In this document: one piece after another, positions 55,342 through 64,000 of the stretch
Position numbering within the stretch: position 1 is the first letter of the stretch
How the letters are laid out: the number at the start of each line of letters is the position of its first letter
NCBI GenBank assembly: GCA_039519185.1
Contig: CM076849.1
Coordinates: 76,305,621-76,369,620, forward strand
Direction: 5' to 3'
Length of the DNA: 64,000 nt
Source: Astragalus membranaceus
Taxonomy: Eukaryota; Streptophyta; Magnoliopsida; Fabales; Fabaceae
Made by a program: the position numbers and the translations under genes
The notes under the pieces: generated by a model
Told to the model about the DNA's origin: nothing
What the model saw: only the letters and a program-made list of their open reading frames with translations
Database searches by the model: none

Positions 55342-56095
55342 GGTTACTCATCACTAGCCATAGCATTAGTCCTACCGGAATCGGGTCGTTTAGTTGCCTG
55401 TGAAAGAGATGCCAGATTTCTTGATGTTGCTAAAAAGTATTATCAGCTAGCTGGTGTTTCTCAAAAGGTACAAGTTAAACTAATGCTTTTGATCTGAAAA
55501 TGTGCCAAATATTTGTTGTTTCTCATTGAAATATTGGATCATAGCTGCATGTATTTTCTGAAGTTTTTAATGTAATGAAATTAGGTGGATGTAAAATTTG
55601 GACTTGCAGTTGATTCCCTAGAAACTCTAATTCTGAATGGTTAAGCAGGAAGGTACATAGATTCTCAACATCATGATGATATTATTTGATATTCCCCTCT
55701 TGGCTGTATTTGTTGGGAGGTCTTTGGCATTTCCTGTGTTCTCTTCAAGAGAGATTGTTTGCTTATCCAGTCTATGATGTGTCAACGGTCAAAAAAAGAA
55801 CAAGTAAAATAGAATTCATGAAATGTTTCCTTTTTTTGCAGCTATGATTTTGCATTTATTGATGCTGAAAAACGGATGACTGAGAAATATTTTGAGCTAC
55901 TACTACAACTGGTAAGAGCATTATAAGAGCATTATCAATTTCTTTTCTTTTCTTTTTTGAAACTAATAACAGGCATTGGGCATTGTTTTTAGGCCTTGAG
56001 TTATATGATGAAACATTATACGTTATTTCTTCTATAAGGAAATTTGAAGTCACTTGTATGATTAAATATAATGGTTTTTCACTTTACATTGGTAG

Positions 56096-56743
56096 ATAGG
56101 AGGTCTTAATCCAGAGCTTTGTAGGTTGCTTAAAACTGATTCTTCAACCAATATGATAATACTTGGTTATGCACGTCTTCTTGGTAGATCAACAAAATTT
56201 GGTTTCACGTGGATGCTGCTTATGCTGGAAGTGCTTGTATATGTCCAGAGTATCGCCACTACATGGATGGGGTTGAAGAAGCAGATTCATTTAACACGAA
56301 TGCCCATAAATGGCTTATGACAAACTTTGACTGTTCACTACTTTGGGGTAAGGTATCCATAATGCACTTTCTCAATGTCACTTCTAAAACTTTATTTGTA
56401 TTATTTCAATTTAATTCATAACCAATATTGCATGAGTATAATTGATGATGAGTTGATACAGGACAGGAGTGCTTTGATTCACTCACTGTCTACAAATCCC
56501 GAATTTCTGAAAAACAAAGTATTTTTCCTATTTACATGCTTTTATTATTGAAATTTTGCTGTGAGAAGTTTTCAAACTATTGAATCACCTTAAGTCCTTG
56601 TCTAATTGTGTGCTCATGGCGTTGAATTTGTAGGCCTCTCAAGGAAACCTGGTCATAGACTACCAAGATTGGCAAATTCCTCTTGGGCGCCGCTTTAGGT
56701 GTGTCTTTCAAAATTTTCCTTTTACATGTTTGAATATGGTGTT

Positions 56744-56789
<46 letters not shown>

Positions 56790-57454
56790 CCTCTCTCTCT
56801 CTCATAAATTAGCATTATTCATCCATTTTGATAAATATGTAATTCTTAATTTGCATGTGATCGTGATTTGTAATATTTCTTGGAATTTATGGAATTGTAT
56901 ATCTACTGGTTTTTTTCTTCTTTCCCCCCATTTAAGAGGTAATAAGAACCTCATATGTCATGACTTTTATTAAATCCTTGGTACTGGTAGTATATTACTA
57001 TCTCTTTATAATTCTAATAAAAAATTCTATACACATTAAAGATTCATATTTACCAGCAGATATGTAACCTTTTCTGTAACCTACACTGGGCTCCAGATCA
57101 TTAAAACTGTGGATGGTGATGCGACTCTACGGATTGGAAGGACTGCAAACTCACATAAGAAACCACATTGCATTGGTTGCTCATTTTGAGGAGCTTGTTG
57201 GTCAAGACATAATATTCAAGGTATTCTTCCTTCTAGGAAAAACTGCATAATATAGAATGTCTTCTTATCTTAATTACTTACTGTATTTAATGTTCTTAGC
57301 ATGTCATGAAAAAATGTGCAATGAATTATATACACAGGTAGTTGGAAGCTTGGCAGATTTTACAGTAGGAGCACCATTGACAGAAGTGAGACATGTCAAT
57401 GGAGCTTGGCAGATTTTGCAAGAAAAAGCCAGTGCTCTATTGGAGAGTGTATAG
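56096..57454 (+). pseudogene. Captured aromatic amino acid decarboxylase fragment, deleted
   Basis: GLNPELCRLLKTDSSTN starts directly after the O-methyltransferase-like IGG at 56096, then about 50 bases of unclear sequence, then FHVDAAYAGSACICPEYRHY and SFNTNAHKWLMTNFDCSLLW (56200-56345). NAHKW holds the lysine that binds pyridoxal phosphate in group II decarboxylases; D of HVDAAYAG is also a cofactor contact. Further exons are 56462-56518 (DRSALIHSLSTNPEFLKNK), 56634-56698 (DYQDWQIPLGRRFR), 57097-57220 (SLKLWMVMRLYGLEGLQTHI) and 57338-57454 (GAPLTEVRHVNGAWQILQEK, own stop). The family is tyrosine/DOPA/tryptophan decarboxylase. The N-terminal half, a central block before FHVDAAYAG and a block before the last exon are missing, so it cannot be a working enzyme. 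Confidence 0.85.
56746..56804 (+). repeat. CT microsatellite in a decarboxylase intron
   Basis: About 27 CT dinucleotides with two CCCT interruptions, directly after the donor side of the exon ending at 56698. Confidence 0.95.
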
Positions 57455-57704
57455 GATGAATCATGAATCTGCTGTTAACCTACACTGGGCTCCAGATCAT
57501 TAATATGAAGTGTTTATCTTGTTGGAATTAATGCTGATTTTAAAGATTTGGGAATTATTTGTGGATGGAGATTTGGATTGTCATTGCAACTTCAGTGTAA
57601 GAAGGGGTTTTAGTAACTAATGCATCCATGCTGTAGGAAAATAATATATTCTACAATTCAGGGGAAGCACCAAATAAAGTTTTTTTTTTTAAAAAAAGGA
57701 ACAT
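57455..57704. other. 3' flank captured with the decarboxylase
   Basis: The segment TAACCTACACTGGGCTCCAGATCATTAA occurs here (about 57475-57503) and in part before the exon at 57097 (about 57079-57104), a small internal duplication. No gene is seen. Confidence 0.55.
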
Positions 57705-57926
57705 TTAAAGTCGGGTGCAACTAACGCCCGACTTTAAAAGGTTTTCCACAGGCCATAATTAAAGTCGGACGCACTAATAATCCGACTTAAAAATGTACTT
57801 TTTAAGTCGGACCTTAATCCGACTTTAAAAAAACATACTTTCTAAGTCGCTTTGATAGAAGTCGGGTGAATGTCCGACTTTAAATGTCCGAAAGGTCCGA
57901 CTTTGAATCCCATTTTTCCACTTGTG
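57705..57926. repeat. Right subterminal region of the Pack-CACTA
   Basis: At least nine copies of TTTAAAGTCGG, GTCCGACTT or CGGACGCACT-type words lie in both orientations. The tip CCACTTGTG is at 57918-57926. Confidence 0.88.
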
Positions 57927-59890
57927 AAACATAAAACATTACAAAAGTTACATAACATTCAAGAACATTACAAACATTGTAAACACATTCTATAATATCA
58001 TATACCTTTTCAAGAGGAGCATTAGTTGATGTAGAAGAACGTGGTACCAAATTGTTATCAATATTGTCACTATTGTCATTTTCAAAAGCACACTGCATTA
58101 AGTTGTTGACAGCTTCTTCACTTAAATTTGGATTTTGTTGCATCAACACACTTTTTAAAAGAGCATCATATGCCTGCGTCTTCCTTTCCAATGCTGTAAT
58201 TTTACTAGAATATTGCTTCTTTACCGAAGCAATTTCTTGATTTTTCTTCATTATTGATGGAGTCATAGTTCTTCCATGGCAACGCACTCTACCGGACTTT
58301 TCTTTGCCAAGCAATAATTGGAATGCTTTTTTTGCATCTTCACTTGAAATTTCAATTGATTCTTCAAGAGTATCCTAATACAAAGAATTAAAGCATTTAT
58401 AGATGCTATTAAACTAAATACAAATTTGTTACAATCTCAGCATTTATAGATGCTGTTACAAATAAATGCTGTAACAAATCTGTTACAATTATCAATGAGC
58501 CAGCAAAGAAGGTAACAAAAACAACACAGCAGCAACAAAAAGTTCCACAAAAATTCCAAGCAGCAGCAACACACTGCCACAAAGCAACACAGCAGCACAT
58601 TACAAATAGTAACATGTATGTAATTTGTATTTAGAGCTGTCACATAAACACAAAGCCACAAAGCATGTATTTAATTTGTACTAGTCACTTACAAATAAGA
58701 ACAATTGCATGTATTTAATCCACAAAGCAACACAGCAGCAACTTAAACAATTGTACTGTGACTAAATCCAGTAAACTTACAAATCCAGAAAGTTAAAAAT
58801 CCAGAAACTAAATCATTCCAGCAACTTAAAAACCCAGAAACTAAATTATTCCAGAGAGTTAAGAAGTAACCAACGAGAGATAAAAAGTGGATACATTGAA
58901 ACTAAATCATAAACTAAATTCTCAATCACACCTTAATATTTAAAAGCCAGACTCCAGAATTCAGAAAAAAATTGTCAATGCAACTTACAATTGCATTTTG
59001 TGTTTGATCATCCACTTTTTTTCCTTTCTTGCCTTTGCGAGTATGGATAAACATTTCAGCTTGGGTAACTTCTTCTCCATCCTCCTTCTCTTCAAGCTAT
59101 ATAGATTGAAATCAAAATTAATTAAGAGACTATTTATTTACATATATAATATGATACATAAAAGCACATGATTACCGCCATACCAATTTTGCACGAATTC
59201 TAGCAAAATTTACTGGTCCAACACGATGCATGTACTTTTGCTTAGCCCTATTTTCTGCATTTTTTTGGCTAATTTTCTGCGTGGAAAAAGAAATTATATT
59301 CTGAAAATTAAATATAAATTTAAACTAATAAGCAATGCTATTATCTTACTTGAACGGTGTCATTTGACCAATATGCCACCAATTTTTTGAAAAGAGACTC
59401 AGATATGTTCTTGGGACGGTGTTTTAACCTTTCCTTCATACTATTGTACTTCAAAAAGTGCTTCTTTTTATCTCGCTTTTGTAGCTTCTCCAAGCATCAT
59501 TTATGCGAGAAAACACAGGTTTCTGTCCTCTATCAGAAATAATGTACTTATCCTGGAAAAAAACAATATTGTCATCAACCTTTGACAATTATTTGATCAT
59601 TTCAAACAAATACGAAACTTTAGATCTCATACATTGACATATTTCCATAAACGATCCTCGTGATCTTTGAGCAAAGCTTTAAAGTTTGTGTAGATCAAGG
59701 GACAAAACTCTGCATTCCTTGCTATAGATCCAAGGAAATAGCCCAAGTCTGATACAGTTTTGCCATTGGGTCCAATTGGTTCTCCATCCTCATCTAAAGT
59801 AACTTCTTGACGATCTTCGCTAGTTCTTGCATGTATTTTTAAACACCTTGTTGGTCCCCTTGTTCTTTTCTTTCTTGTCCCTATTTTTAC
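57927..59890 (-). CDS. TNPA-type exons of the outermost CACTA
   Basis: Exons read on the minus strand: about 59880-59632 (RTRGPTRCLKIHAR, LGYFLGSIARNAEFCPLIYT, DHEDRLWKYV), about 59560-59350 (DRGQKPVFSRINDAWRSYKS, then unclear frames), about 59280-59165 (KNAENRAKQKYMHRVGPVNF, ARIRAKL), about 59095-58990 (EKEDGEEVTQAEMFIHTRKG) and 58376-58006 (KSGRVRCHGRTMTPS, coiled coil with ITALERKTQAYDALLKSV). It is spliced to the last exon at 46261-46320 across the Pack-CACTA. The DNA-binding type is that of Ptta/En/Spm proteins. The second exon has apparent frame damage, so function is doubtful. Confidence 0.7.
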
Positions 59891-59972
59891 ATTAAAGTTG
59901 TTTGAAGTAAGATAATAATAATAATCACTATCACTATCAAATGAAAAAATTTTAATTAATCATTACACATTT

Positions 59973-61109
59973 TCAAGAAACTGAAAACTTTACCTTCAAT
60001 TTCATTGCCATTAATTTCAGAATTTCCACCTTTGTGCGCATTGCCTTCTTCTTCTTCTTCTTCTTCTTCTTCTTCTTCTTCTTCTTCTTCTTCTTCTTCT
60101 TCTTCTTCTTCTTCTTCTTCTTCTTCTTCTTCTTCTTCTTCTTCTTCTTCTTCTTCTTCTTCTTCTTCTTCTTCTTCTTCTTCTTCTTCTTCTTCTTCTT
60201 CTTCTTCTTCTTCTTCTTCTTCTTCTTCTTCTTCTTCTTCTTCTTCTTCTTCTTCTTCTTCTTCTTCTTCTTCTTCTTCTTCTTCTTCTTCTTCTTCTTC
60301 TTCTTCTTCTTCTTCTTCTTCTTCTTCTTCTTCTTCTTCTTCTTCTTCTTCTTCTTCTTCTTTCTTCTTCTTCTTCTTCTTCTTCTTCTTCTTCTTCTTC
60401 TTCTTCTTCTTCTTCTTCTTCTTCTCCTTCTCCTTCTTCTCCTTCTCCTTCTTCTTCTTCTTCTTCTTCTTCTTCTTCTTTCCTCCGCCACACTAGCAGT
60501 ATCAACAAGACTATGCTGAAAATCATCATTTACAACAATAATAGGCATCGGTTGTGCATCATCATCTTGGAATGCATCATTTGTTTCACATTTGTTCCTT
60601 TCCGCAGATTGAATTATGTTGCGCGGCTTGGTTCTTATGACACTTAACCAACCTTGTTGCCTTTCAGGAAATGATGTAAAGTAGACTTGATCTGCTTGTT
60701 GAGCCAATATAAAAGGATCATAATTTGGATATCTCCGTGATTTTTTTATTTGAACATTTCCATAGTTATCTATTTGTGTCCCCTGGGAACTAGGATCAAA
60801 CCATTCACATTTAAATAGAACAACCTTCTTGGTAGGGTGATTGGTGTACTCCAATTCAACAATATCAATCAACACCCCATAGTAATCATTTTCCATTGTA
60901 TCATGTTGCCCACCTCGAACACATACATTGTGATTCGTTGTACTCATCCCTTCATTTTTAGACTTTGTCATAAACTTGTATCCATTTTTAGACTTTGTCA
61001 TAAACTTCTCCTTCTTCTCATCAATTTTCGTTGATCGACACAACGGGATCCTTTTTGGCTTCTTGCCTACATTTTCCTGCCTTGCCCTTGACTCATCTTC
61101 TTCAACCAC
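59973..61109 (-). CDS. DUF4216-containing part of the outer CACTA second gene, with GAA-repeat tail
   Basis: Minus-strand residues NDYYGVLIDIVELEYT, VLFKCEWFDPSSQ, RRYPNYDPFILAQQADQVYF and GWLSVIRTKPRN form a DUF4216 domain, as found in plant CACTA proteins. The frame then runs through a 439-base GAA (plus-strand TTC) repeat, giving a run of R that turns to K where one extra T shifts the repeat phase near 60361. The expected product in one of the frames would be poly-E, so the reading frame past the repeat is uncertain. Upstream it is open to the repeat-rich ORF at 61150-61950. Confidence 0.65.
   Translation of the reverse strand: MVEEDESRARQENVGKKPKRIPLCRSTKIDEKKEKFMTKSKNGYKFMTKSKNEGMSTTNHNVCVRGGQHDTMENDYYGVLIDIVELEYTNHPTKKVVLFKCEWFDPSSQGTQIDNYGNVQIKKSRRYPNYDPFILAQQADQVYFTSFPERQQGWLSVIRTKPRNIIQSAERNKCETNDAFQDDDAQPMPIIVVNDDFQHSLVDTASVAEERRRRRRRRRRRRRRRRRRRRRRRRRRRRRRRRRRRRRRRKKKKKKKKKKKKKKKKKKKKKKKKKKKKKKKKKKKKKKKKKKKKKKKKKKKKKKKKKKKKKKKKKKKKKKKKKKKKKKKKKKKKKKKKKKKKKKKKKKKKKKKKKKAMRTKVEILKLMAMKLKVKFSVS
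60045..60483 (+). repeat. Very long TTC/GAA microsatellite
   Basis: About 145 TTC triplets run with one phase shift at 60361 (TTTC) and CTC interruptions at 60423-60450. The first 315 bases are uninterrupted. It lies in the minus-strand coding frame of the outer CACTA element. Assembly length may be inexact. Confidence 0.97.
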
Positions 61110-61410
61110 CCTTTTCTTAGGTTGCTCCTTTTCACTTGAAGTGTGATTTTCAGATATTACCCTTTTTTTTGTTGATGCTTTTGCTTTGAAAGGTCATTTC
61201 CAACACTTTTTTTTGTAAGTTGTTATATATCCCTTGATCCATCATCTTCAACCACTCTTTTCTTAGGCTGCTCCTTGTCCTTTGAAGTATGATTTTCAGA
61301 TAGTGCCCTTTTTTTTGTTGATGCTTTGGCTTTGAAATGTCATTTCCAGCCATTGTTGTTTTTAGGAGTTGTTGTCTATCCCTTGATCCATCATCTTCAA
61401 CCACTTTCTT
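61090..61410 (-). repeat. About 147-base tandem repeat in the outer CACTA gene
   Basis: Two full copies and part of a third share CATCTTCAACCACTCTTTTC, TGATTTTCAGATA and TTTTTTGTTGATGCTTT. They encode repeats of VVEDDGSRDR, PKKR and KHQQKKG-type segments in changing frames. Confidence 0.8.
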
Positions 61411-61950
61411 CCTCATTGCTTGCCTCCTTGAATCTTGCATTTGTATAGGTACTTCAACCTGAGCCAAAATTTTGCTTTTTGGATCTTGGATTAGTTTGGA
61501 TCCTTTGTCTCTAGCCATGGATGCTTCAGTTGTTATTCTCCTTTGAGTAGGAATCATAAGGAGAGTATTACTTGCACTATCAGAAAAATTTTTTGTAGAT
61601 GCCAGCTCCCTAGTTGAATCCAAACTTCTTTGGCTTGCTTCTTTGGCTTGGGAATTTACTTGCTTAGTGTGTGGTAGCTTGCCGTTGCCTTCAATGTAGC
61701 CTTTCTTTTGCTTGCCAACTTCTTTAGCTTGGGAACTAACTTCTTTAGCTTCAGTCATAGGTGCATTAGATCCTACAACATTTTTTAATACCTTTTCACG
61801 CTTGATTTGGAATAATCTGGACAGTTCATGGCTTGATCTATATTGACCTAGATCAATATTGGAAGTACTTCTTTGACCCCTCTCTTGAGAGTTCATATTT
61901 CTCTTGAAGTTTGCTTCCTTTTGCATTTGTTCTGAAAAATCCAAGCACAC
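61150..61950 (-). CDS. Hydrophilic repeat-rich ORF in the outer CACTA element
   Basis: 266 residues, minus strand, rich in K, Q, S and E. It includes the direct repeats SSQAKEV...NSQAKEA (about residues 70-105) and, at the end, the about 147-base repeats that change frame between copies. I do not recognise a domain. By position it is probably the N-terminal part of the DUF4216/TNPA-type gene that continues to 57930. Confidence 0.5.
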   Translation of the reverse strand: MCLDFSEQMQKEANFKRNMNSQERGQRSTSNIDLGQYRSSHELSRLFQIKREKVLKNVVGSNAPMTEAKEVSSQAKEVGKQKKGYIEGNGKLPHTKQVNSQAKEASQRSLDSTRELASTKNFSDSASNTLLMIPTQRRITTEASMARDKGSKLIQDPKSKILAQVEVPIQMQDSRRQAMRKKVVEDDGSRDRQQLLKTTMAGNDISKPKHQQKKGHYLKIILQRTRSSLRKEWLKMMDQGIYNNLQKKVLEMTFQSKSINKKKGNI

Positions 61951-62226
61951 AATTTTGGTTAATCAAAATGATATTTTCAAATGACGAAGCATATTGTTCA
62001 CAAATAGAGTAAAAGAGACATGTAAAGCACACAAATAGTTATTTGTTACCAACACAATCCCAACATCAGTGATCATAATGAGGCTTTCAACTCAAATAAT
62101 ACTAAACATTTCCAGCACCGAAGTACTTTTCAAAAAAAATTACTAAACTTTTCAAATGAGGCTTACAAATCCAAGCTTACAAAATCAATTCAAATATTAA
62201 AGACAACCAAAAACGTCTACTAAATG

Positions 62227-62860
62227 CTAGTTTTCATCTGAATAATCTTGATTTTCAGCTTCTTGCATAACATCTAAAGGATTCTCGATTATTGTTGCAG
62301 GCACATCTTCCCTAGCCCAACTGAGTTCACCGTCATTATCGCCAAAAGAATCATTTTGGTAAGCTTCTTGAGCTGTTAAATTTGATTGGTCACCCATGCT
62401 AAATAAATCTCTGGGAACAGTTTTCATAGCATAATGCCTATTTGCATCAAGAGGATCTTGCACATAGAAACATTGATGGACTTGAGAAGGCAGCACGAAA
62501 GGATCATTTTGGTAACACTTTTTATTGAACTTTACACAAGTAAGCCCAAATTTGTCCTTTTCAACCTCAAACCAATCACACTTGAACAACACAAATTTGA
62601 AGTGACCATAATAGTCTAGCTCAATTATATCATTGATTGCTCCATAATAAGTGATGGCTGCTGTCGTAGGATTCCCATCCTTAGAGATTGCAAAACTTGG
62701 AGTCAATGAAACCAAAGTGACACCAGAACTTTGGGTTTTCCTTCTTGCATCTCGTTTCTTAGTATGGAATCTATAACCATTGAGAAGGTAACCTGAAAAC
62801 CTTTTTGCAACATCACTTGGACTTCTAGATAATTCCTTGCAACATCACTTGGGTTTTGGC
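62227..62860 (-). CDS. Second DUF4216 region, C-terminal part of outer TNP2-type gene
   Basis: Minus-strand residues ITYYGAINDIIELDYYGHFK, FVLFKCDWFEVEKDKFGLT, CYQNDPFVLPSQVHQCFYV and a tail ending in QDYSDEN form DUF4216, followed by a stop. Upstream, about 62800-62716, GYRFHTKKRDARRKTQSSGV fits the usual lead-in. It follows the DUF4218 part (62980-63990) in the order normal for a TNP2-type gene. It is distinct in sequence from the DUF4216 at 59973-61109. Confidence 0.75.
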
Positions 62861-62979
62861 CTTGATCCACTTTCTTTTTTAAGTGCGGCGATTAACAATA
62901 TCATCATGCTCTCTACAAAGATAACATTGTTATTTCTTAGATTAAATCTAAAATAGATTTTATATGAGTATGAGAACAA

Positions 62980-63990
62980 TTAACTATTAAGGTACCTGAT
63001 GTACATTTGAACATCATCACAGTTGAATAAGAGGTATCGATGAGCTAGGGCTTTTGTTGTGGAATCTAGAGAAAATGGTTCACTGTTTTTCTTCCCCCCT
63101 AAAGGACGACCAATGTATGAAAAGTAATCGGCTAGATCTACTTCACATAAATCATTGTTGTCAAGATTCTGACTCCTTCTATTCATCCTTGTGTCGACAT
63201 CTTTATGCAAATATCTTGAGCAAAGAGTGAAAGCCTCTTCAACCAAATAACCCTCAACAATAGAACCTTTTGGATGTGCTTTGATACGGACATAACTCTT
63301 AAGTTTACACAAGTATCTTTCAATGGGATACATCCACCGAAATGGAACGGGGCCACCTAATCTCACTTCATTGGACAAATGAATAGGCAAGTGAACCATT
63401 ATGTCAAAAAAACTAGGAGGAAAAATCATCTCCAATTGACAAAGTGTTTTTGCAATGTCTGCTTCTAAGAAATCCAAATCTTGCACTTGGATAACTTTCA
63501 TACACAGAGAGCGAAAAAAGGATCCAAGATGAATTAGAGGCTCAGCCACCGCATTAGGCATGGTGCTTCTTATTGCTACCTGTAATAAGTAATGTAGCAT
63601 GAAATGTGCATCGTGGCTCTTGTAGTTCGATATTTTCTTATCACCAACTTGCACACACCTAGAAATATTGGATGCAGTCCCATCTGGTAATTTAGCACCC
63701 TTAAAAACACTACAGAAAATAGACTTTTCATGTGAGTTCATTGAGAAACAAGCTTTTGCAAACTCTGCACGACCACCATCAACCTCCTTTGGATGAAGTT
63801 TCTTTCTAATTCCCATATCTTGCAAATCATAACGAGCATTGAGATGATCTTTTGACTTCCCAGTCATATCCAAGAGAGTCACAATAATATTATCAAATAC
63901 GTTTTTCTCAATGTGCATTACATCAAGATTATGACACAATGTATTTTCAGCCCAATAAGGCAGCTCAAAAAAATTGATCTCTTCTTCCAT
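62980..63990 (-). CDS. TNP2-type transposase of the outermost CACTA, partial
   Basis: 336 residues on the minus strand without a stop until 62980. FFELPYWAENTLCHNLDVMH and IEKNVFDNIIVTLLDMTGKS are the end of the Transposase_21 region. KSHDAHFMLHYLLQVAIRS, MIFPPSFFDIMVHLPIHLS, RLGGPVPFRWMYPIERYLCK, LKSYVRIKAHPKGSIVEGYL and VEEAFTLCSRYL are the DUF4218 region. The N-terminal part lies to the right, beyond the window. Compared with the inner element's copy it is clearly diverged, so the two belong to different CACTA families. Confidence 0.9.
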   Translation of the reverse strand: MEEEINFFELPYWAENTLCHNLDVMHIEKNVFDNIIVTLLDMTGKSKDHLNARYDLQDMGIRKKLHPKEVDGGRAEFAKACFSMNSHEKSIFCSVFKGAKLPDGTASNISRCVQVGDKKISNYKSHDAHFMLHYLLQVAIRSTMPNAVAEPLIHLGSFFRSLCMKVIQVQDLDFLEADIAKTLCQLEMIFPPSFFDIMVHLPIHLSNEVRLGGPVPFRWMYPIERYLCKLKSYVRIKAHPKGSIVEGYLVEEAFTLCSRYLHKDVDTRMNRRSQNLDNNDLCEVDLADYFSYIGRPLGGKKNSEPFSLDSTTKALAHRYLLFNCDDVQMYIRYLNS

Positions 63991-64000
63991 GGACCATCAA

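Larger units (their letters stand above)
47231..55911 (+). pseudogene. Captured SAM-dependent O-methyltransferase fragment (four exons)
   Basis: The exons are 47231-47314 (LLAMLVQILGAERCIEVGVY), 55342-55467 (GYSSLAIALVLPESGRLVAC, then ERDARFLDVAKKYY), 55585-55652 (VDVKFGLAVDSLETLILNG) and 55842-55911 (YDFAFIDAEKRMTEKYFELL). This is the class I methyltransferase core of the caffeoyl-CoA O-methyltransferase-like family (IEVG.YTGYS motif I, FIDA.K motif). All splice sites are GT-AG. A TAA stop at 55642-55644 in the third exon replaces the expected acidic codon. The family's C-terminal third is missing: after GGL the sequence passes into the decarboxylase fragment. The 8 kb intron after the first exon is due to the nested CACTA element. 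Transcription as a chimera is possible but unproven. Confidence 0.85.
46328..57926 (+). mobile_element. Pack-CACTA carrying fragments of two host genes
   Basis: The left tip is CACTAGTGCAAAAATTGG; the right tip, reverse-complemented, is CACAAGTGGAAAAATGGG. The TSD AAA is on both sides (46325-46327, 57927-57929), and removing the element restores an intron of the outer TNPA gene. Subterminal words of the type TTTAAGTCGGAYG and CCGACTTAAA fill 46355-46490 and 57705-57905. There is no transposase of its own type. The interior is plus-strand exons of an O-methyltransferase and an aromatic amino acid decarboxylase, plus a nested CACTA element at 47395-54799. Confidence 0.92.
45684..64000 (-). mobile_element. 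Outermost CACTA element, right end beyond the window
   Basis: The left tip TACTACAGCAAAAAGT is CACTACAGCAAAA with the first base changed. It is followed by subterminal repeats of AAACCGTGGCC in both orientations (45725-45965). The minus-strand genes, read from the right edge, are: TNP2-type transposase part (62980-63990), DUF4216 (62227-62860), and a second gene with a further DUF4216 and TNPA-type exons (61950-57930). The last TNPA exon lies at 46261-46320, on the far side of the inserted Pack-CACTA, which shows both flanks were once one element. Confidence 0.9.

Noticed and set aside
60005..60529. Long ORFs of poly-S, poly-F/L and poly-R/E in several frames
   Set aside because: They are translations of the TTC/GAA microsatellite and have no independent coding evidence.

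Overview
This 64 kb window is nuclear DNA of a flowering plant, most likely a legume (Fabaceae). The legume call is an inference from repeat style: GGCTTAAATATG-type Mutator-like inverted repeats, a SIRE-type Copia element with runs of GGGGGAG tracts, and TGTAACACCC-type LTRs. There is no bacterial gene organisation and no rRNA or tRNA gene was recognised. Nearly all of the sequence is transposable elements nested in one another, and most boundaries below rest on target-site duplications (TSDs) and terminal motifs read directly from the sequence.

1-18.6 kb: the plus strand carries a chain of very short exons (652-14720) with consensus splice sites. Every exon whose two junctions are both clear is a multiple of three bases and lies between phase-0 introns. 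I could not identify the protein. A pair of these exons (A and B) with its intron has been duplicated in tandem about three times, together with a decayed Copia-like retroelement. The introns have also taken in a small non-autonomous LTR element with an unusual ORF (1028-2900), three GC-rich or palindromic hAT-like elements (3018-3978, 4264-5560, 7870-8622), two Mutator-like MITEs (8963-9466, 13830-14250), a TRIM (11181-11592) and a Helitron-like end (12334). A hAT element with a broken transposase (14929-17057) and a further inverted-repeat element (17249-18126) follow.

18.6-45.7 kb: a Mutator-like element (18608-20980) contains a CACTA MITE (19181-20425). A Gypsy remnant (22386-32435) was split by a SIRE-type Copia element (22910-31463, TSD AACTC), which itself holds a 2.5 kb solo LTR (26136-28618, TSD TTGGG). 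A second, decayed Copia element (about 32441-44701) was split by an intact, very young Athila-like Gypsy element (33941-43002, TSD CCATC) with one uninterrupted 1781-residue gag-pol frame.

45.7-64 kb: three CACTA (En/Spm) elements are nested. The outermost starts at 45684 and runs off the right edge. Its TNPA-type gene was split, inside its last intron, by an 11.6 kb CACTA element (46328-57926, TSD AAA) that carries exon fragments of two unrelated plant genes, an O-methyltransferase and an aromatic amino acid decarboxylase (Pack-CACTA). The O-methyltransferase fragment was in turn split by a third, nearly complete CACTA element (47395-54799, TSD TAT) carrying TNP2- and TNPA-type genes.

No pathway or operon joins these parts. 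The main relations are insertion order, gene capture and exon duplication. The signals most worth follow-up are the phase-0 exon array, the two-gene capture and fusion, the covarying hairpin repeats and about 33-bp phased ATCGATT array in the SIRE LTR, and the DPGG-repeat ORF of the small LTR element.
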